DNA of 64,000 bases. It comes from Loxodes magnus (lineage: Eukaryota > Ciliophora > Karyorelictea > Loxodida > Loxodidae). Of this stretch, positions 13,384-27,122 are shown piece by piece. The translations under genes and the position numbers were made by a program. The stretch lies in the NCBI GenBank assembly GCA_946699065.1, contig CAMPDV010000202.1, forward strand, positions 186,001 through 250,000. The letters are read 5' to 3'. The notes under the pieces are model-generated. The model saw only the letters and a list, made by a program, of their open reading frames with translations. It searched no databases and was not told the origin of the DNA. Each line of letters opens with the position of its first letter. Within the stretch, counting starts at the first letter, position 1.

Positions 13384-15373
13384 ATGTCTCTAGAAAGATA
13401 CGAAGAAGAAAAGGAAAATTTGCTCGGAAAAGAAAAGAAGGAAGATGACTATCATTTGCAAGCTTCTGTTTAGTAAGCTCCCTCTAGGTTTGCTTAACCT
13501 CAGGTGATTTCTCTCACCAAAGCTAAGGCCTAATTGACTTGGAATAATATTTAAGTAGATGCTATTCTACCTGATGGAAAGATTAAGAAGATTTTGCATG
13601 GATTTAAAGGAACAGTCAAGCCAGGACAGTTTTTAGCTATTATGGGTCCTACAGGATGTGGTAAGACAACTTTCATGAATTGTCTTTGCAATCGTATAAA
13701 TTATAATGCTATGGAAGTAAGAGGTTCCGTGCTTTGTAATGGTAAAGAATTGAATCTGTTACCATATCGTCACATGACTGCTTATTGCTAGCAAGAAGAT
13801 GTATTGATACCTAATCTAACTCCTCGTGAAATGCTAGTATTTAAAGCCAGACTGACCTTAAATAAGTCAATGGAAGAAATTAATAATTGGGTTTCTAAGA
13901 TTTTAAAGAAGTTAGGACTTGAAGGTTGTGCTGAAACGCAAGCTGGTTCTGATGAAACTAGAGGACTTTCAGGAGGAGAAAGAAAAAGAACAAGTGTTGC
14001 ACTTGAGCTAGTTAAAGATCCACTGATTATATTTTTAGATGAGCCTACAACTGGACTTGACTCAACAGCTGCTTTAGGTGTTGTAAACAGTTGTATTGAG
14101 CTTTCAAAAGAAGGAAAGCTTGTAATATCAGTCATTCACTAGCCTGACTATGATTCATTTATTAGATTTGATTAACTTATGCTTTTAGCTGAGGGAAGAT
14201 GTGTCTATTTAGGACCAGCAAGCTAGTGCGAAGGTTACTTCAATTAGCTAGGACATAATGTTCCAGAACACACAGATGCTTCAGAATACTTTTTAACTCT
14301 TTTATCAATTGAAGGTTCAGATTACAGCAAAACCATAGAAGAATAAAAGCAAGAATATAGAAAAAAAATAATGGATCTAGAAACATCATTCAAGAATAAG
14401 TAGGATTAGGAAGAAATCAAATTAGAAGATAATTTACCTGACATGAGTAAATAAGAATGGTTCCAAATGTATGAAAATATGATTGGTCAAAAGGAGTCAT
14501 AGACCAGAATTCTAATATAAAGAAATGCAAAAAATACTCTTAGAGATAGAGCTACAATTCAAGGTCTTGTCGCTAGATCAATTTTTCCTGCTTTTGTGTT
14601 TATTTTTACATACGCAAGATTTTCAACTCAAACCGAAAGTTAGTATGATAGAAATGGTGCTATAATTATGATTTCTCTTGTCGTTGGATTTGCTTCCTCT
14701 GCTTTTCTTGTAAACTTTACATTTTTCTAAGAAAGATCGAACTTAATAAGAGAGGCTGGTATGTATTCAAGCTGAAGCTATTTTGCAGCAAAATATTCTG
14801 TAGACATTCCCCTTAACTTCATAGCACTTATTTTATACTCAAGTTTATTCTACCACATTGTAGGTATGAATGAGGCAGATCCCATAAGATACGTATTTTT
14901 CAGTAAGTCTATTTAAACTTAGTTTTCGTACTCATAATGAGCGGGACTTTAGGAATAGGACTAAGTTTAATTCTAAGTCCATAATTCTCGCAGCCAGCGC
15001 AAGGGACATAGTGGCTTTAAGTAATAGGTATGACAGGGTTGAGATTGTCTGGATGCATCTTAAACAACGAAACTTTTCCAAAAATGTTCCACTGGCTTAA
15101 ATATATCTCCTTCTTTTAATATATAACAGGAGCACTTTTATGGGTAAGTAATATCTAAATTTTATTCAGAATGAATATGAAGATTTAGTTTTAGACTGTT
15201 ATAGAGATTATCATCCATGCACTCCAATGCAAGATTACCATTATGACTTCGATAAGTGGGGAAACTTCTACGTATTGCTTTTATTTTCGGCAGTGTTTAT
15301 TGGGGGTAGCTACATTAGCATCCACTATTTCTTGTAGAAGCACAATTTCAATAAAAAAGAACTAGCTCAATGA
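13384..15373 (+). CDS. ABCG-type half ABC transporter
   Basis: 647 aa from ATG 13384 to TGA 15371-15373 after removal of two introns (14903-14922 and 15144-15169). Walker A is GPTGCGKTT near residue 88, the signature is LSGGERKR near 194, Walker B is IIFLDEPTTGLD near 215 and the H-loop is ISVIHQP near 250. These precede a C-terminal membrane domain of about six segments. This NBD-then-TMD order and the text REAGMYSSWSYFAAKY are typical of the ABCG family. The W of SSWS is a TGA. The protein probably exports lipids or xenobiotics as a dimer; the substrate cannot be told from sequence. Confidence 0.95.
14903..14922 (+). other. 20-nt intron in the ABCG gene
   Basis: GT...AG segment starting GTAAGTCT and ending CTTAG. 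Removing it joins RYVFF to IFVLIMSGTLGIGLS, restoring the conserved membrane domain; leaving it in breaks the frame. Confidence 0.9.
15144..15169 (+). other. 26-nt intron in the ABCG gene
   Basis: Starts GTAAGTAA and ends TTCAG. Removal joins GALLW to NEYEDLVLDCY, the usual ABCG context, and returns the frame that ends at TGA 15371. Confidence 0.9.
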
Positions 15374-15947
15374 AAAATTTAAACTATTTACTTTTGGTCT
15401 TATTTAACACTTTTTTCTTCATTAATATCTAATTACAAGCACTATAGTTATATCTTATCTCTCTATTTATATCAGCTTCTTTCCCTTTCCCACCCTTGTT
15501 TTAATATGTGACTAGTCAGTTAAATAAATCAACTGATCATTTCCTACCTTCTCATGTTATGCTAGTATTATCCTATAGGTTAAAGCTTTATCATAATATT
15601 TAAATATACCTAAATCCCTGTTTGAAGTGCAAGATAGACTTATTCAAATACTAAACCAAAATTGTACCAAATAAACCTAAGAAATGATAATAAATCTTAG
15701 GTACTCAAAAGTCTAAAACAAAGAGAGGTAATTTTAAATCCAACTAATATGATATAAAAAAGCAAAAAAGGGTAAGAAAATTCGTTAGGACTAAGAAAGG
15801 AAATGAATTCTATTTAAAGTATAACAAGATAAAAAAAGTGATAGGTGATTTAAAGCAGATATATTAATAGCAAAGGTTCGTTAAAAGTTAAGTAAGGGAT
15901 TGAAAATAAGAAATGTTTATAAGTAAAATTATAAAAATAAAGATAAA
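15374..15947. other. Intergenic, ABCG to C2 gene
   Basis: AT-rich with no recognisable feature; it holds the 3' region of the ABCG gene and the 5' region of the next gene. Confidence 0.5.
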
Positions 15948-18900
15948 ATGTAAGAACTTAATAATTAATTAAACAGGTCCTAAAAGCTTACACCTTCTAA
16001 ATTACTTAATGTTAGACTATTAGAAGCTTCTTTAAATATTAATGTAGCTTCCTTTGGTAATATGAGTGTGTTTGGCGTGATTTTATATGGTAATTAACTG
16101 TGAAAATCTTAGGCTAGCTAGAGGGAAGGTTAAAAACCTAAGTGAAATGTGGTGGCAACGTTTTAAGAGACGGAAGTTGATTTTATACAAATTTAGCTAT
16201 TTCATAAAGCAATGATGTTAGGAAATATACTGATTGGGTAATGTGAGCTTAAGTTATCTGAAGTACTAAAAGGACATACAACAGAATGGTGAATGCTTTT
16301 GACTAAAAATAGAGAAATGGCAGGATAAGTTTTACTCACTTTCGAATTAGTCGAATTTGATGGAAATTAAGAATCCTTTTTTTAGACTGAAAAAGATACT
16401 TAAGATTGTAAAGTTACTTTAACACATTCAAGCTAAGCTAGTTTTGACTTAATAAGAGAAGATTACAACAAGAGACTGATGATATTAGAGTAAGAGAAAG
16501 AAGCCATAGCAAGGGAAAAGCTAAAATACTATTAGAAGAGATAAAAACTTAAGCAAGAGAAGAAGAACTTCTAATCAATGAACAGCTAAAATATCGACTA
16601 GAGAGATTTAGTTGAATTAGAAAAAATCAGATAGGATATTGAAAAAGAAAGTGAGAGGATGCAAAAGCAGGAAATTAAGGTTAAAAATATATTAGATAAA
16701 CTCCAGAATGAAAAATAAAGACTGAAGTAAGAGAAGCAGTAACTTTAAAGAAGAAAAGAGTCCATTAAAAGGAGAGAAGAAAGTATCATTCTAGAATAAA
16801 AGAGAATAGAAGAGGAAAAATAGAAACTCTTATAGGATTAAGAGGAAATATAAAAATTAAAAGAGCAGATTAACAACGAACGGATAAAACTGAGCCAAGA
16901 GAAAAATAAATTAAACGCAACACGAAATTTACTAATGTCTCAATAAAGAAAATTAAGTAAGTTTTAAAATCCTTTAGATGAAAGCCCCAGATTCGCAGAA
17001 AAATAAAATTCATCAACAGACTGTAGAGTCGATATTAACAATTCACTTAACTTAACACAGTAAAATCTGACTGAAGAAGATGTTAATATACAAGAAATAA
17101 AAGAGTAAATAGAGCAAGAAAAGAAGGAAATTGAATAATTCAGATTAACTCTCTAAGAAAAATAAAGAATCTTTGAATAGAACGCTAGAAAATTAGCGTT
17201 AGAGAAAATAGAATTTGAAAGAGAAAAAGAACTTTTTATGTAGGAACAATAGCAATACTTTAAAATCAACAGCGAGTTATAAATAGAAACGCAGCCAAAC
17301 ACTTAATTTCCAGCTAGCACTAGAAGTTTATAATGCAGAACCGAATATTCAAAATGTCCAATAAATCCAAGAAACACGAAGCATTTAAAAGAAACTTACA
17401 GAGTGTAGAAAAAGTTGAACTACTCGTAGGAATGAATCATTAAGTATGTAAGAAGAATTTATTTGTTTTTTAATTATCAATGCATAAATAATATTTGAAA
17501 GGCTTTGAACAAAACTCCCTTAAAATAAATCAAGCAATCAGCATTTGCATCAAATTCTTACAAGCTAAAGTTCTTTATTCATTCTACGTAACCATTGAAT
17601 ATATAAATTAACTTCTTTCCTGGAAGTTAAAGAAATAGAAATATCAATTACCTGATATACAAAAAGAAAACGTAACAAGCATTTCATACATTAGATAAAG
17701 GTTATCATCTAAACCTTTAAATTTAGGTTGATTATATTTCTACTTGATAAAATGAAACTATACTGATGTAATCAAAATTAACAGTAAATAGGTTATTTAA
17801 CTTTAAATTTAACAATAAAATGGACAAGTAAAAGTTAATTGTAAATCACACTAGAAACTCTGATAAAAGCACTAATAGAAGTTCTTATATAAGTACCAAC
17901 AAAAATTTCAAAAAATCCTCTTTGTAAAAGTTCTAAATAGATCCTAAGCAAAAAAGGTTAGATGTTATACGAGCTAACATACAAAAAAATAATATTTTAT
18001 AAAGGAAAATATAAGAAACGAACTTTAGGTATGAAGATCCGAGTTTTTTAAACCCTAGTAAACAAAATCTAGGTAATTAATGGAAGTAACAGTATGAAAT
18101 TTCGAGCCCTACTAATCAAACTGTAATCACTAATACTCATATTAGCTACTAATGACCGAATTAAAAGTATTTAACCTTCTAAAGACATTTCAGAAATGAT
18201 TAGAAGTAGAAATATTTCTGTAACGTAATAACTGGGTAAATACTCGACTACAACTAGTCTTGCAAGCAAATCTAATCTAATAGTATTGATCTAGGCCATC
18301 CTAAAAGGTATAATTATAGAGATAGTGGAAGTAATTCTTAACCCTTTTAGGTAAATAATAAATATTAAAGTGATCATGATCTTAATAAGACATATTACTC
18401 TCATGATAATTCGGTGGAAAGGTAAAATAATGATACTCGAAGTAAATATAAGCAAAGTAAAATGAATTTAGAAATATAAATATAAGACTAGCATTAGCAT
18501 TCTTTTAATAGTAAGAGAAGCTTCGAAGGAGTTCCTTATATCTAAACTTCAAGTCATTCAGAAGCCTTTTATAACTAATCTCCGTGTGGTTCTTCAAAAT
18601 TTGGATAGATATTTAGTAATAAACAAAAGGATCAATAAAAGGATATCAATTACTAGAAAGCTTATTTAAATGCGATACAAAATTAGAGAATTCTTAAGAA
18701 CTAGCAGAAACCTTAGAATTTAGATCCAATCACAGGAATGAAAAATATAGTGACAAATAGCACTAATAAATTAACTCCTCTTGATATAAGTTATAAGTAC
18801 ATGACTCAACCTTTAAGAAGTCCTATCAAGGCTCAACAATTTTTTTCTTAAGTCATTTAATTTATGCCAGTTTAGTTTTAATTTAAGCCAAAAGCTTTAA

Positions 18901-18956
18901 TTTTTTGCTAACTTAGCGAAACGAAAATATATAAAATTAACTAAATTTAAAATTGA
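15948..18956 (+). CDS. C2-domain, coiled-coil protein
   Basis: 1002 aa in one uninterrupted frame from ATG 15948 to TGA 18954-18956 (1003 codons). Residues ~15-135 form a C2 domain: LNINVASFGNMSVFGVILYG, then PKWNVVATF (W = TGA) and LIGQCELKLSEVL before EWWMLL. The acidic calcium-binding loop residues are missing, so I infer a calcium-independent C2. Residues ~165-440 are a long coiled coil rich in E, K, R and Q. The C-terminal half is polar, Asn/Ser/Gln-rich and probably disordered. TGA is used as Trp several times. The architecture suggests a membrane- or cytoskeleton-associated scaffold; no named family is recognised. Confidence 0.8.
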
Positions 18957-21900
18957 GTGAATTAGCTAAAATTCAAGCGCTACTATTCTCAAACCTATCT
19001 AATCCTTCTTAAGCTTGGAAGCAATAAAATAAAATTTTAAAATTAAATCATTTTTATACCTTAAAATTTAGACAATAAGGAAAAAGATATTTAAAGGCTA
19101 TTTATAAGAAGGAAAAGCAATTATTCATAAGATATTAAGAGATTTGTACATCACTAGTAGTAAGATTTAAAGCCTTATAAAAATTTAAAAGCATCCAGGT
19201 ATTTAAAAATAGCTTAACCTGCATTATAGACTCCTTTATCTTGATTTTTTAGGTGAGAAATAAATGCATCTAAAGGGAATTTTCTTTTTGCTTTAATTTT
19301 ACTTTTTAAAGTTAATATTGATCTAAATGCTTAATTATTAAAATGTCCCTAATTCATTTCTTACTTAGTTCTTCAAGCTATTTTTAATTATTATTTCAAT
19401 CTTATTATTTTGAACTTTTGATCCTAGCTTTATCTGATTTAATTTGAAAATAAATAAATTTAAAGTTACCCAAATCTCTTGAAGGTATCAATGCTCAAAT
19501 CAGAATTGAATTTCTTTAGTTTCCAAAGTTACAATTTAATAATAGATTACCTGCTTTAAATTTAAGGAAACTAGAATTATCTTAGAATTTTTTTATATGC
19601 AAAGTCTTTAATAAATAGACTAATAAAGCAACCTATTCGTATAGAAGCATCTAAAATAGCTAAATTATGCTTCATTTTCTAGAAGGCTGACTGGAGTTTA
19701 TTTTAATTTGCTAGTGAGATAAATTTTAATTGATGGCTTAAAATAAGAAATAGGAGTTTCTTATTTTGGAGACTACTAGCTTGGTCTAAAAATAATTGTA
19801 CTTTCACTATATTTTAACTTTTAATTTTTCTAATACTTCTTTCATAAAATCTGATTTAATACCCATATATTTGATATTAATATCCTTTGCTCAATAGTAT
19901 ACTAACCATGTTAATATTAACATTCATATATCTAATATTTATTTTGTAAGTATATGTAAGAAATAGGCTAGTATCATATACTTTGGATTATTAGTGTAAG
20001 GCAATAGGATTATAACTTTAAGGATTGAAAATAATAACTGAAAGCATCACTTGACTATTCCCATAGCTCATATCAATAATCTAAAGCATAAAATTACTAT
20101 TATAAGCATGTAATTCAATCAGAGAACTTGTCAGTCTGATTTAATTCAAGCTATATGATAAAAGGAAGAATTAATTCCACTATAAGTATTATAAAACAGA
20201 TAGTCACTAATGATTTAATAAAAGCCTATAAATATAAGCATACTAGTAATAATAATTTACTAAGATATAGTATAAGAATAAATATTATAGCCATAAATAG
20301 ATAGCTGCTCATTCAAAATATATCTTAATACGTCAATAATTATATAAGTATCTTGCACTTTTCAAAATATATCTTCACTATCACTTTTAAATTTAGTCAA
20401 CTCACTCTATATCGTATTTTCCATCAGTAATTACAACTGAAGTTATAATTGAGCTATCTTTCAAGCCTCATTAAAGAGATATGCAAATTTAGCACAAGTT
20501 ATTCTACCTTGAGTTTGAACTAATTTTTTATTGATGAAGCTAGTTATAAAGAATGAACATAATACACTTAGCATCTTTATTGCCTTTTGCTAATTCACAA
20601 TTCTAAGAAAGTAAATGGACCTTATGATGTATATCTCTTAACTCTTCAATCTTTCTAATAAAATAAATATTTGAATAATGCAGATTACTATCTATCACCT
20701 TGTTCTTCGAAATTGAAACTGAAGTATCTTTAATACTTGTATTTAATTAGGAAAATCTTATATAAGACTAAAAAATTTTTATTCACAGACTAAATAGCTC
20801 AGTCATTCATACTAGCCCTGGTATTTGAAAATAGATGTGGCTAATAGCTTAATTTATATTGTAAACTAGAAAATTCAATTTAATCTATCAGAGAAATTTC
20901 AATAACAACTAGCTTTCATTTATTAGTTAAGAGTCTTTACAATTGAAATATATGTATATTAGCTATTAAGTTCATTAGTAGTTTAATTAAGCTATTAAAA
21001 ACTAATATTAAGCTTGCTCTATTAAATATAATTAAAAAGTGTAGCTTAAAAAAAGGATTTTAATAAGCAAGTTAGATAAATTTCAATTCTATGATTAATG
21101 CATTAATAGCCATAGGCAGCTATAAGAATAAGCATAATAACTAAAATAGGAACTTTCTTTTTAAACTATGAATCATTATTATCAACTCACATAACAATGA
21201 CTAACTAGGTACAAAATTAGAAATCTACAAGTTAAATCTAGTAAAAAGTCTATTTAAAAATAAAGGTATGGCAAGCTTCTATAATGTATGCTGAACTAAA
21301 ATAATATATCTAAAGGGGTAGTTGTATATATATGAACTTTCGCGATAAATAATACTTTTCAAATAAACTTAATAAACACAAAAATACCTAGACTTACTAA
21401 TATTCTATGGATATTAATTTATTGGTATATGTTATTATGTTCTAAGAGTATGAATCCTTCTGGATAAGAAAGGTATCTTTATATGCTTTGGTATATATAA
21501 ACATATTTAAACAAAGGGTATACCTTTATATATAAAAGCTTTAGTTATACTCAACTTGCAAATTTATAAGAATTGGGTATCTAAAAATTAAGAATCTTAA
21601 TTCTTTATATTTTAGAGTCTTTATTACAGTGAAATAAAATCATATGGAAAAGGTTAAAAAGAAGGATTAAAAAAAGAGATTTAACCTAAGTCTCAATTGG
21701 AAAGTATAATAACCAACGAATGATAACTTTATACTTGCATTATAATAGGAAAGAAGAATTCATAGTATATTATACTGGTATAAATGGTATGATAAGTACA
21801 CAACATTTAAATTCATACTGTTGGTTTGAAAGATCTTAAAACTAAATTTCTTAATTTACTAGTCTAGATTTTTATCTTAGAACGAAAGAGATAAGATAAG

Positions 21901-23672
21901 CATATCTTCTAATTATAAAAATCAAAATATTATATATTTTTAGGAAAATCCTCTTTCTTCTCATACTACGATATCAAAACTAATCTAAAATTTAAAATTG
22001 AAGCTGTATTAATTAAAAAGCTAAAAGGCTTTTCTTGCAATAATAAACAAGAATAGTTAAGATGATAAAATCGAATACGATATGTTAAAATGAAGCTGGT
22101 TAGAATTGAAGGTAAATCTAATTAAATAAAAACCTATTAATTCATATAGGATCAAATATATTTAAGCCACGTAAGATAAGTTATTTTGTAAATATTTTGA
22201 AAGATATAAAAACACTGAAATTATAAGAGAAATTGAAATTCAACTTTTAATTAGGTTTATTAAAAAGTAGTAGATAGAATGAACTAGAGGATAAAAGAAA
22301 AAATTAATTTAAAAGATATAAAATGAAAAAAGATTCTACATTATAGTAGCACAGTTTTAGGTGAATCGCTATTCCCTTAATTATCCCTACAACAAGCAGG
22401 AATATTTTAAACTTTCTCAATTGATTTTCAAAAAAAGGGTTTTTAATCAAAATATTAACAAGCTTGGTAATGCAGAGCATTGCAATTTGTTCTTACTAAT
22501 TATTCTAATTTTTCCAAGGTCTTAATGAAGAATTAATACATTTAAGAATCTATTTTTTGCTAAAAATTGCTGCATTTAAATAAGTGATCTCAAGCAAAAC
22601 ATTCAAACTTGGAAAAAACTATAGTTAATAAATTTAAGAGATCAAATGTATTTAAAAAGTAACTTCTAGAGATAGTTTTAAGTTAAAAATTTAAATAGCT
22701 ATAAAAAAGGAAATTTGAGAAAAGGAAAATTTGATTTAAATACAATGATGAGGAAAAGAAGAAGGCAAAAGAAACAAAAATACATTAGAAGGTATTATAT
22801 TTATTGATTACCTTCATTAAATATAATCAAAGCATTTTACTTTTAATTAATATAATAACTTTTTAATTTGGTGGTATAATACATTAGGTATAAAATTAAT
22901 GCCAATAGGAGAACTATAAACAATCAGTTATTATAATGATGAATCATGCTGACGAAACTTAAACAGTGACTTATAAATAAACTCTTGAAAGTATATAATA
23001 TCTTCTAGTTTCAGCGCAATAATTAACAGCGCTGTAATAATAAATGTATATCTTATCAAATATACCAATCTGTTTTATTATTTTAATTAAGATCTGCTTT
23101 ATATACATAAATATGAGCTTCTTTGAATACTTATACTTATTTAAAAATTAGGAATTTAATACTTCAAGCAACTGAAATTTTATTAGCGTAAATAGTTTAA
23201 AATATATCTTAATCTAAGGCTAGGAAACTGGTTAGATAAATATTCTAATCTGTACGATTTGAAGCTTGCCAATTAAATATAGAGATATGAGAGTTCTATT
23301 ATCGTCTCTGCATTTTTGCTTCTAGAGCGAAACTTGGAGTGAAGTAAGTCTTAAGATCAAAAGAGAAAATTGTTTTGATTTATGAATTTAAAGTATAAAG
23401 CAACGAAAACAAATAAGCTAAGTGTCTATAATAGCTAAATTAAACTAAACAAATCAATTAAAAGTATATAATTTTAAATTCCTTCATACCACTCTAGAAT
23501 GAAGAAGCTTAGAAAATAGTTTTACAAGAGCTCATTATTAAAAGGAATAACTAAGTATAAGAAATATAGCTGCTTGATAGATAAGCTTTATAAGTTGGAA
23601 AAAATAGGTTATAGGATAAAGTATCTTGATTGAAATAATTGTAAAATGAGGTTAAAAAATAATAAATTGAAA
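18957..23672. other. 4.7-kb gene-poor stretch
   Basis: AT-rich sequence on both strands with no motif, repeat array or RNA gene that I can recognise. Confidence 0.5.
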
Positions 23673-26600
23673 ATGTCGAAATAAAAAGCACTAATGATTT
23701 TAATCTTTTTATTCATAGTAGTTTTTCTATTAAGTATTATTACTCTTATTGCTACCTTCTAATCTGAAAAGAAAGAAGATTCTAGCAGTCTTCCGAATTC
23801 TAAGATATTTGAACACTAACTAAATAAGAAACACATTACTAGGATTAAATTCATTAAGGCCTAGATAAAAGGAGGTTCAGAAAAGAGTAACTGGGAATAC
23901 GAAAACTAGAATTAAAATAATTAGGAAATTGGCACTGAAAGAAAAGATAATTTTAGTAAATTATCTTAGGCGAATTGAAATAAAATAGATGAAAACTAAC
24001 TTTAATCTACTTAAGTGGATAATCTCAACATTAAAGAAAATGAGTAAGCTTTAGAGTCACTTTAGAAAAGAAAATCGTCAGAACAAAAATTACTCCTAAA
24101 ATATGGAGAATAGGTAGAACGAAATGATAGAAAGTTTTAAGACCAAAACATATATGAAGATAAAGCAAAAGAAGAAGATAGCTAATAGAAAATCTATTAA
24201 TAGTAAAGTAATTAAGATTAGATAAAGCAAGAGCAGCAGGTAATAAAATAAGCAGAAAATGAGATATTGAAAAAATCTGACCTAATTTAATTAAAAAAGT
24301 CAATCTACAACAGATGGTATAAATAAAATTCGAAAGTCAAAAGTCCACGCTAGATATTAGAAATGTACTCTGGTATTTCATAATGTAGGCAAATAAATCT
24401 CACTCAACTATGAAATTAATAGGGTTTCCCTGAAAAACGTTTTTATCCTGTTGCAGCCACTTCAGAATCTTACTCTAATATCTTACCCTTTGTAGGAATT
24501 CAATCTAGAATTTGTGGATACGAGCCGGTTTTTTTCATTTAAGGAAGTAAAAAAGGCTGAGAGAAATCTGAAAACTAAAGAACTTTATAATTTCTAAAGA
24601 AATAAGGGTTCAAAGTTAAGTAATACTTTGTCGAATAACCTCAAATTATTGAAAACGCATTTTTTACCATAAAAGATTTCAGTCTACTAACAAGTATCTA
24701 TATTCCTTTATTTTTCTAACCAAACGACTACATATTACAAGGAGATGCGGATGTAATTCAAATTAATTGCCTTGACCATTACTAGCACAATTATCAGCAA
24801 TACAAGTTTTACCACAACTGAATTAATTTCTATGAAAAGCAAATTACCTACTCAAACGGACATAAAATAGACAAGAAATTGCTTTTCTATTTTTACTCCT
24901 ATTTTACTAAAGATTATGTAAGGCTTTACTTAAACTCTTCAGATAAACTTAACCTACTTGAGCAAGAAAAATAAGAATTTATTAACTAAGAAATTAAGTA
25001 ACTAGTTAGTAAGTAAACGAGCTTAAAGAACTATCACGAGATATTTTTATCCTTAAAGGCTTAAGAATGAATTTAAAATCAAAATAACTAAACTTGACTC
25101 TAGCATATTTATCAAGAGAATGGAATTGAAGCATCAAGTTAACTTTTAATCGAAGGGGAGAGTAAAGATTAGAATTATAGACTGTTCAAAAGCTATGGTA
25201 GGACTAAATATAATGAAAAGAATAAGTGCTATTCAAATCTTTAAAAGATGTAGTGGAAAGAACTAAGTGAAACTTTTTTTTAATGTGATGTATTTCACTT
25301 CGACTGAAATAACAAAAACTCCATTAAGCATTTACCGTGGATTTTTACTATATTTTATGGATGCAACCACAAAGAAGAATTATAGAAGTTAGCTTAACAT
25401 GCAATTAAAAATAATTATAAATAAATAGAGCTTTGAATGGAAATTGATAACTATCTCTAGGAAGAAAAAGATTTACTTTCAGGTAAAGAAGCTTACTAGG
25501 AATAAAGCAATAAACATAGATAAAAATTTGACTTTGATATTTTTCATTAAAGTGACTTTACAAGTCAAGATTTTCAACTAATTTAAGATGATATTCAGCA
25601 TATTTATCATAATTATTCCTATAATGCTAAAGAAGAAGATGAAAACTTATAATCAAATTACCATAAACATTGGAATACATAAAAAGGAAAATTCCAAAGT
25701 AAATTAAAAAGTTTTAAAAAGTACAAAAAGACTGAAAAATTACCCTGAAATAACTATGTCAAAATTAAGACCAAAAAAAATATGGAAGATAAAGTTTCGT
25801 GAACCGCTGACCAAATTTTAGAAAAATATGACTATTAATATCTGAAAGATGTAGTTTATTACTAATGGAAAGAAGGCAATAGTACAATTGAAAAACCTAG
25901 TGAAATTCTAGAAATGTATGATAATATAACTTAATGCTAATAAATTGACTCATCAAAGCTGTGGGAAAAGTATTAGTATCCTACGAAAAGATATTATACT
26001 GTTTCTGCGACTCCGTCTATTTATTCCTTATTTTTGCCATATTCAGCTATTCAGTATAAAATATGTGGTTATGAACCTGTTTTCTTTCTGCAGGGGAAAC
26101 CGGAGGAATGGAATATTCCGCTATATAAAAGAAATAAATAATGGCTTGAGTAGCAAGGATTTAAAATAATCTAACTTAACATTACACCTCCTTTTAAAAT
26201 AAAAAACAGCACCTTTACTAATAAAAGCTGAAGCTAAATTATGAGGCTATTTATTCCTTTATTCTTTTAACCAGAAGACCTTCTATTATAGGGCGACTCT
26301 GACACTATTTTATTCAATTGCACAAAATTTTACTAGCACGATTTGAAAAACTACAAGTTTTTCCATACATGAAGAAACTTCTATCAGCTGAAGGATAAAA
26401 ATTTTATATTCAATGGTAAAAAAATAAATAATAGGCTTCTGTTTTACTTTATGTCTTACTTAGCTGAAGATTTTGTTTAAATTTACTTGTAGAATACTGA
26501 AGTTTGGAAGAAATCTGACGAAGAGAAGAAGAAATTTGCGTATTAAGTTATGCTTCAAGTTTTCAACTAAAAAGGATTGCATATAGGGTATGATGAGCTT

Positions 26601-27122
26601 TTCATATCAAACAAGACATAAGATTGATTTCAATATTAGGACAATATTGTTTGACTACACGAGCAATATAAATTGCATGGATTGAACCCACAAAAGTAAA
26701 AATTTTTTGCAGGTGCTACTTAAGACAAAGAATATGTAGATTCTAAATGTTATAATATGTAATACAATTGGCACAAATTCCCATGCTTTAATACAGTAGA
26801 TTGGCCTTCTTGGAAAGGAACAGGAATTACTTATAATTAATGCGAATTTTATCACTTTGACTGAAGAAACCTGCAAATTTTTAGACATTCTCCTTGGATA
26901 TTTACTATCCATTATGGTTGTAATTTCAGAAAATAGTTATATGAGCTAGCTAAGTATTCCATTTCAAACAGCTATAATAGTTATAAAAGTTGGCTTAAAT
27001 ATGATAAGGAAAAGCATTGGTATGACATCTATAGCTATTTACATGCTTAATATGGCAACTCTTAAAGCTTATCCACTCAAGAAAACTAAATCAGAATAAT
27101 ATCAAGCGATTAGAAAGTTTGA
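23673..27122 (+). CDS. Type II membrane protein with two tandem glycosyltransferase-like domains
   Basis: 1149 aa from ATG 23673 to TGA 27120-27122, intronless. Residues ~7-28 are a signal anchor (LMILIFLFIVVFLLSIITLI), followed by a polar Gln/Lys/Glu stalk to ~220. Two homologous domains follow (about 223-590 and 738-1100). Each has ILEMY, a Y(P/T)V(A/S)AT segment, ICGYEPVFF(I/L)QG, then IPLFFQP and LQGDADV or LQGDSDT, then a (A/T)Q(E/D)W(I/F)Q motif, and ends FHFDW...PWIFTI(F/H)YGC. The acidic DAD/DSD after a hydrophobic strand recalls the DxD motif of GT-A glycosyltransferases, so a Golgi enzyme is a tentative inference. About half of its ~33 Trp codons are TGA. The two domains clearly arose by internal duplication. 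Confidence 0.8.
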
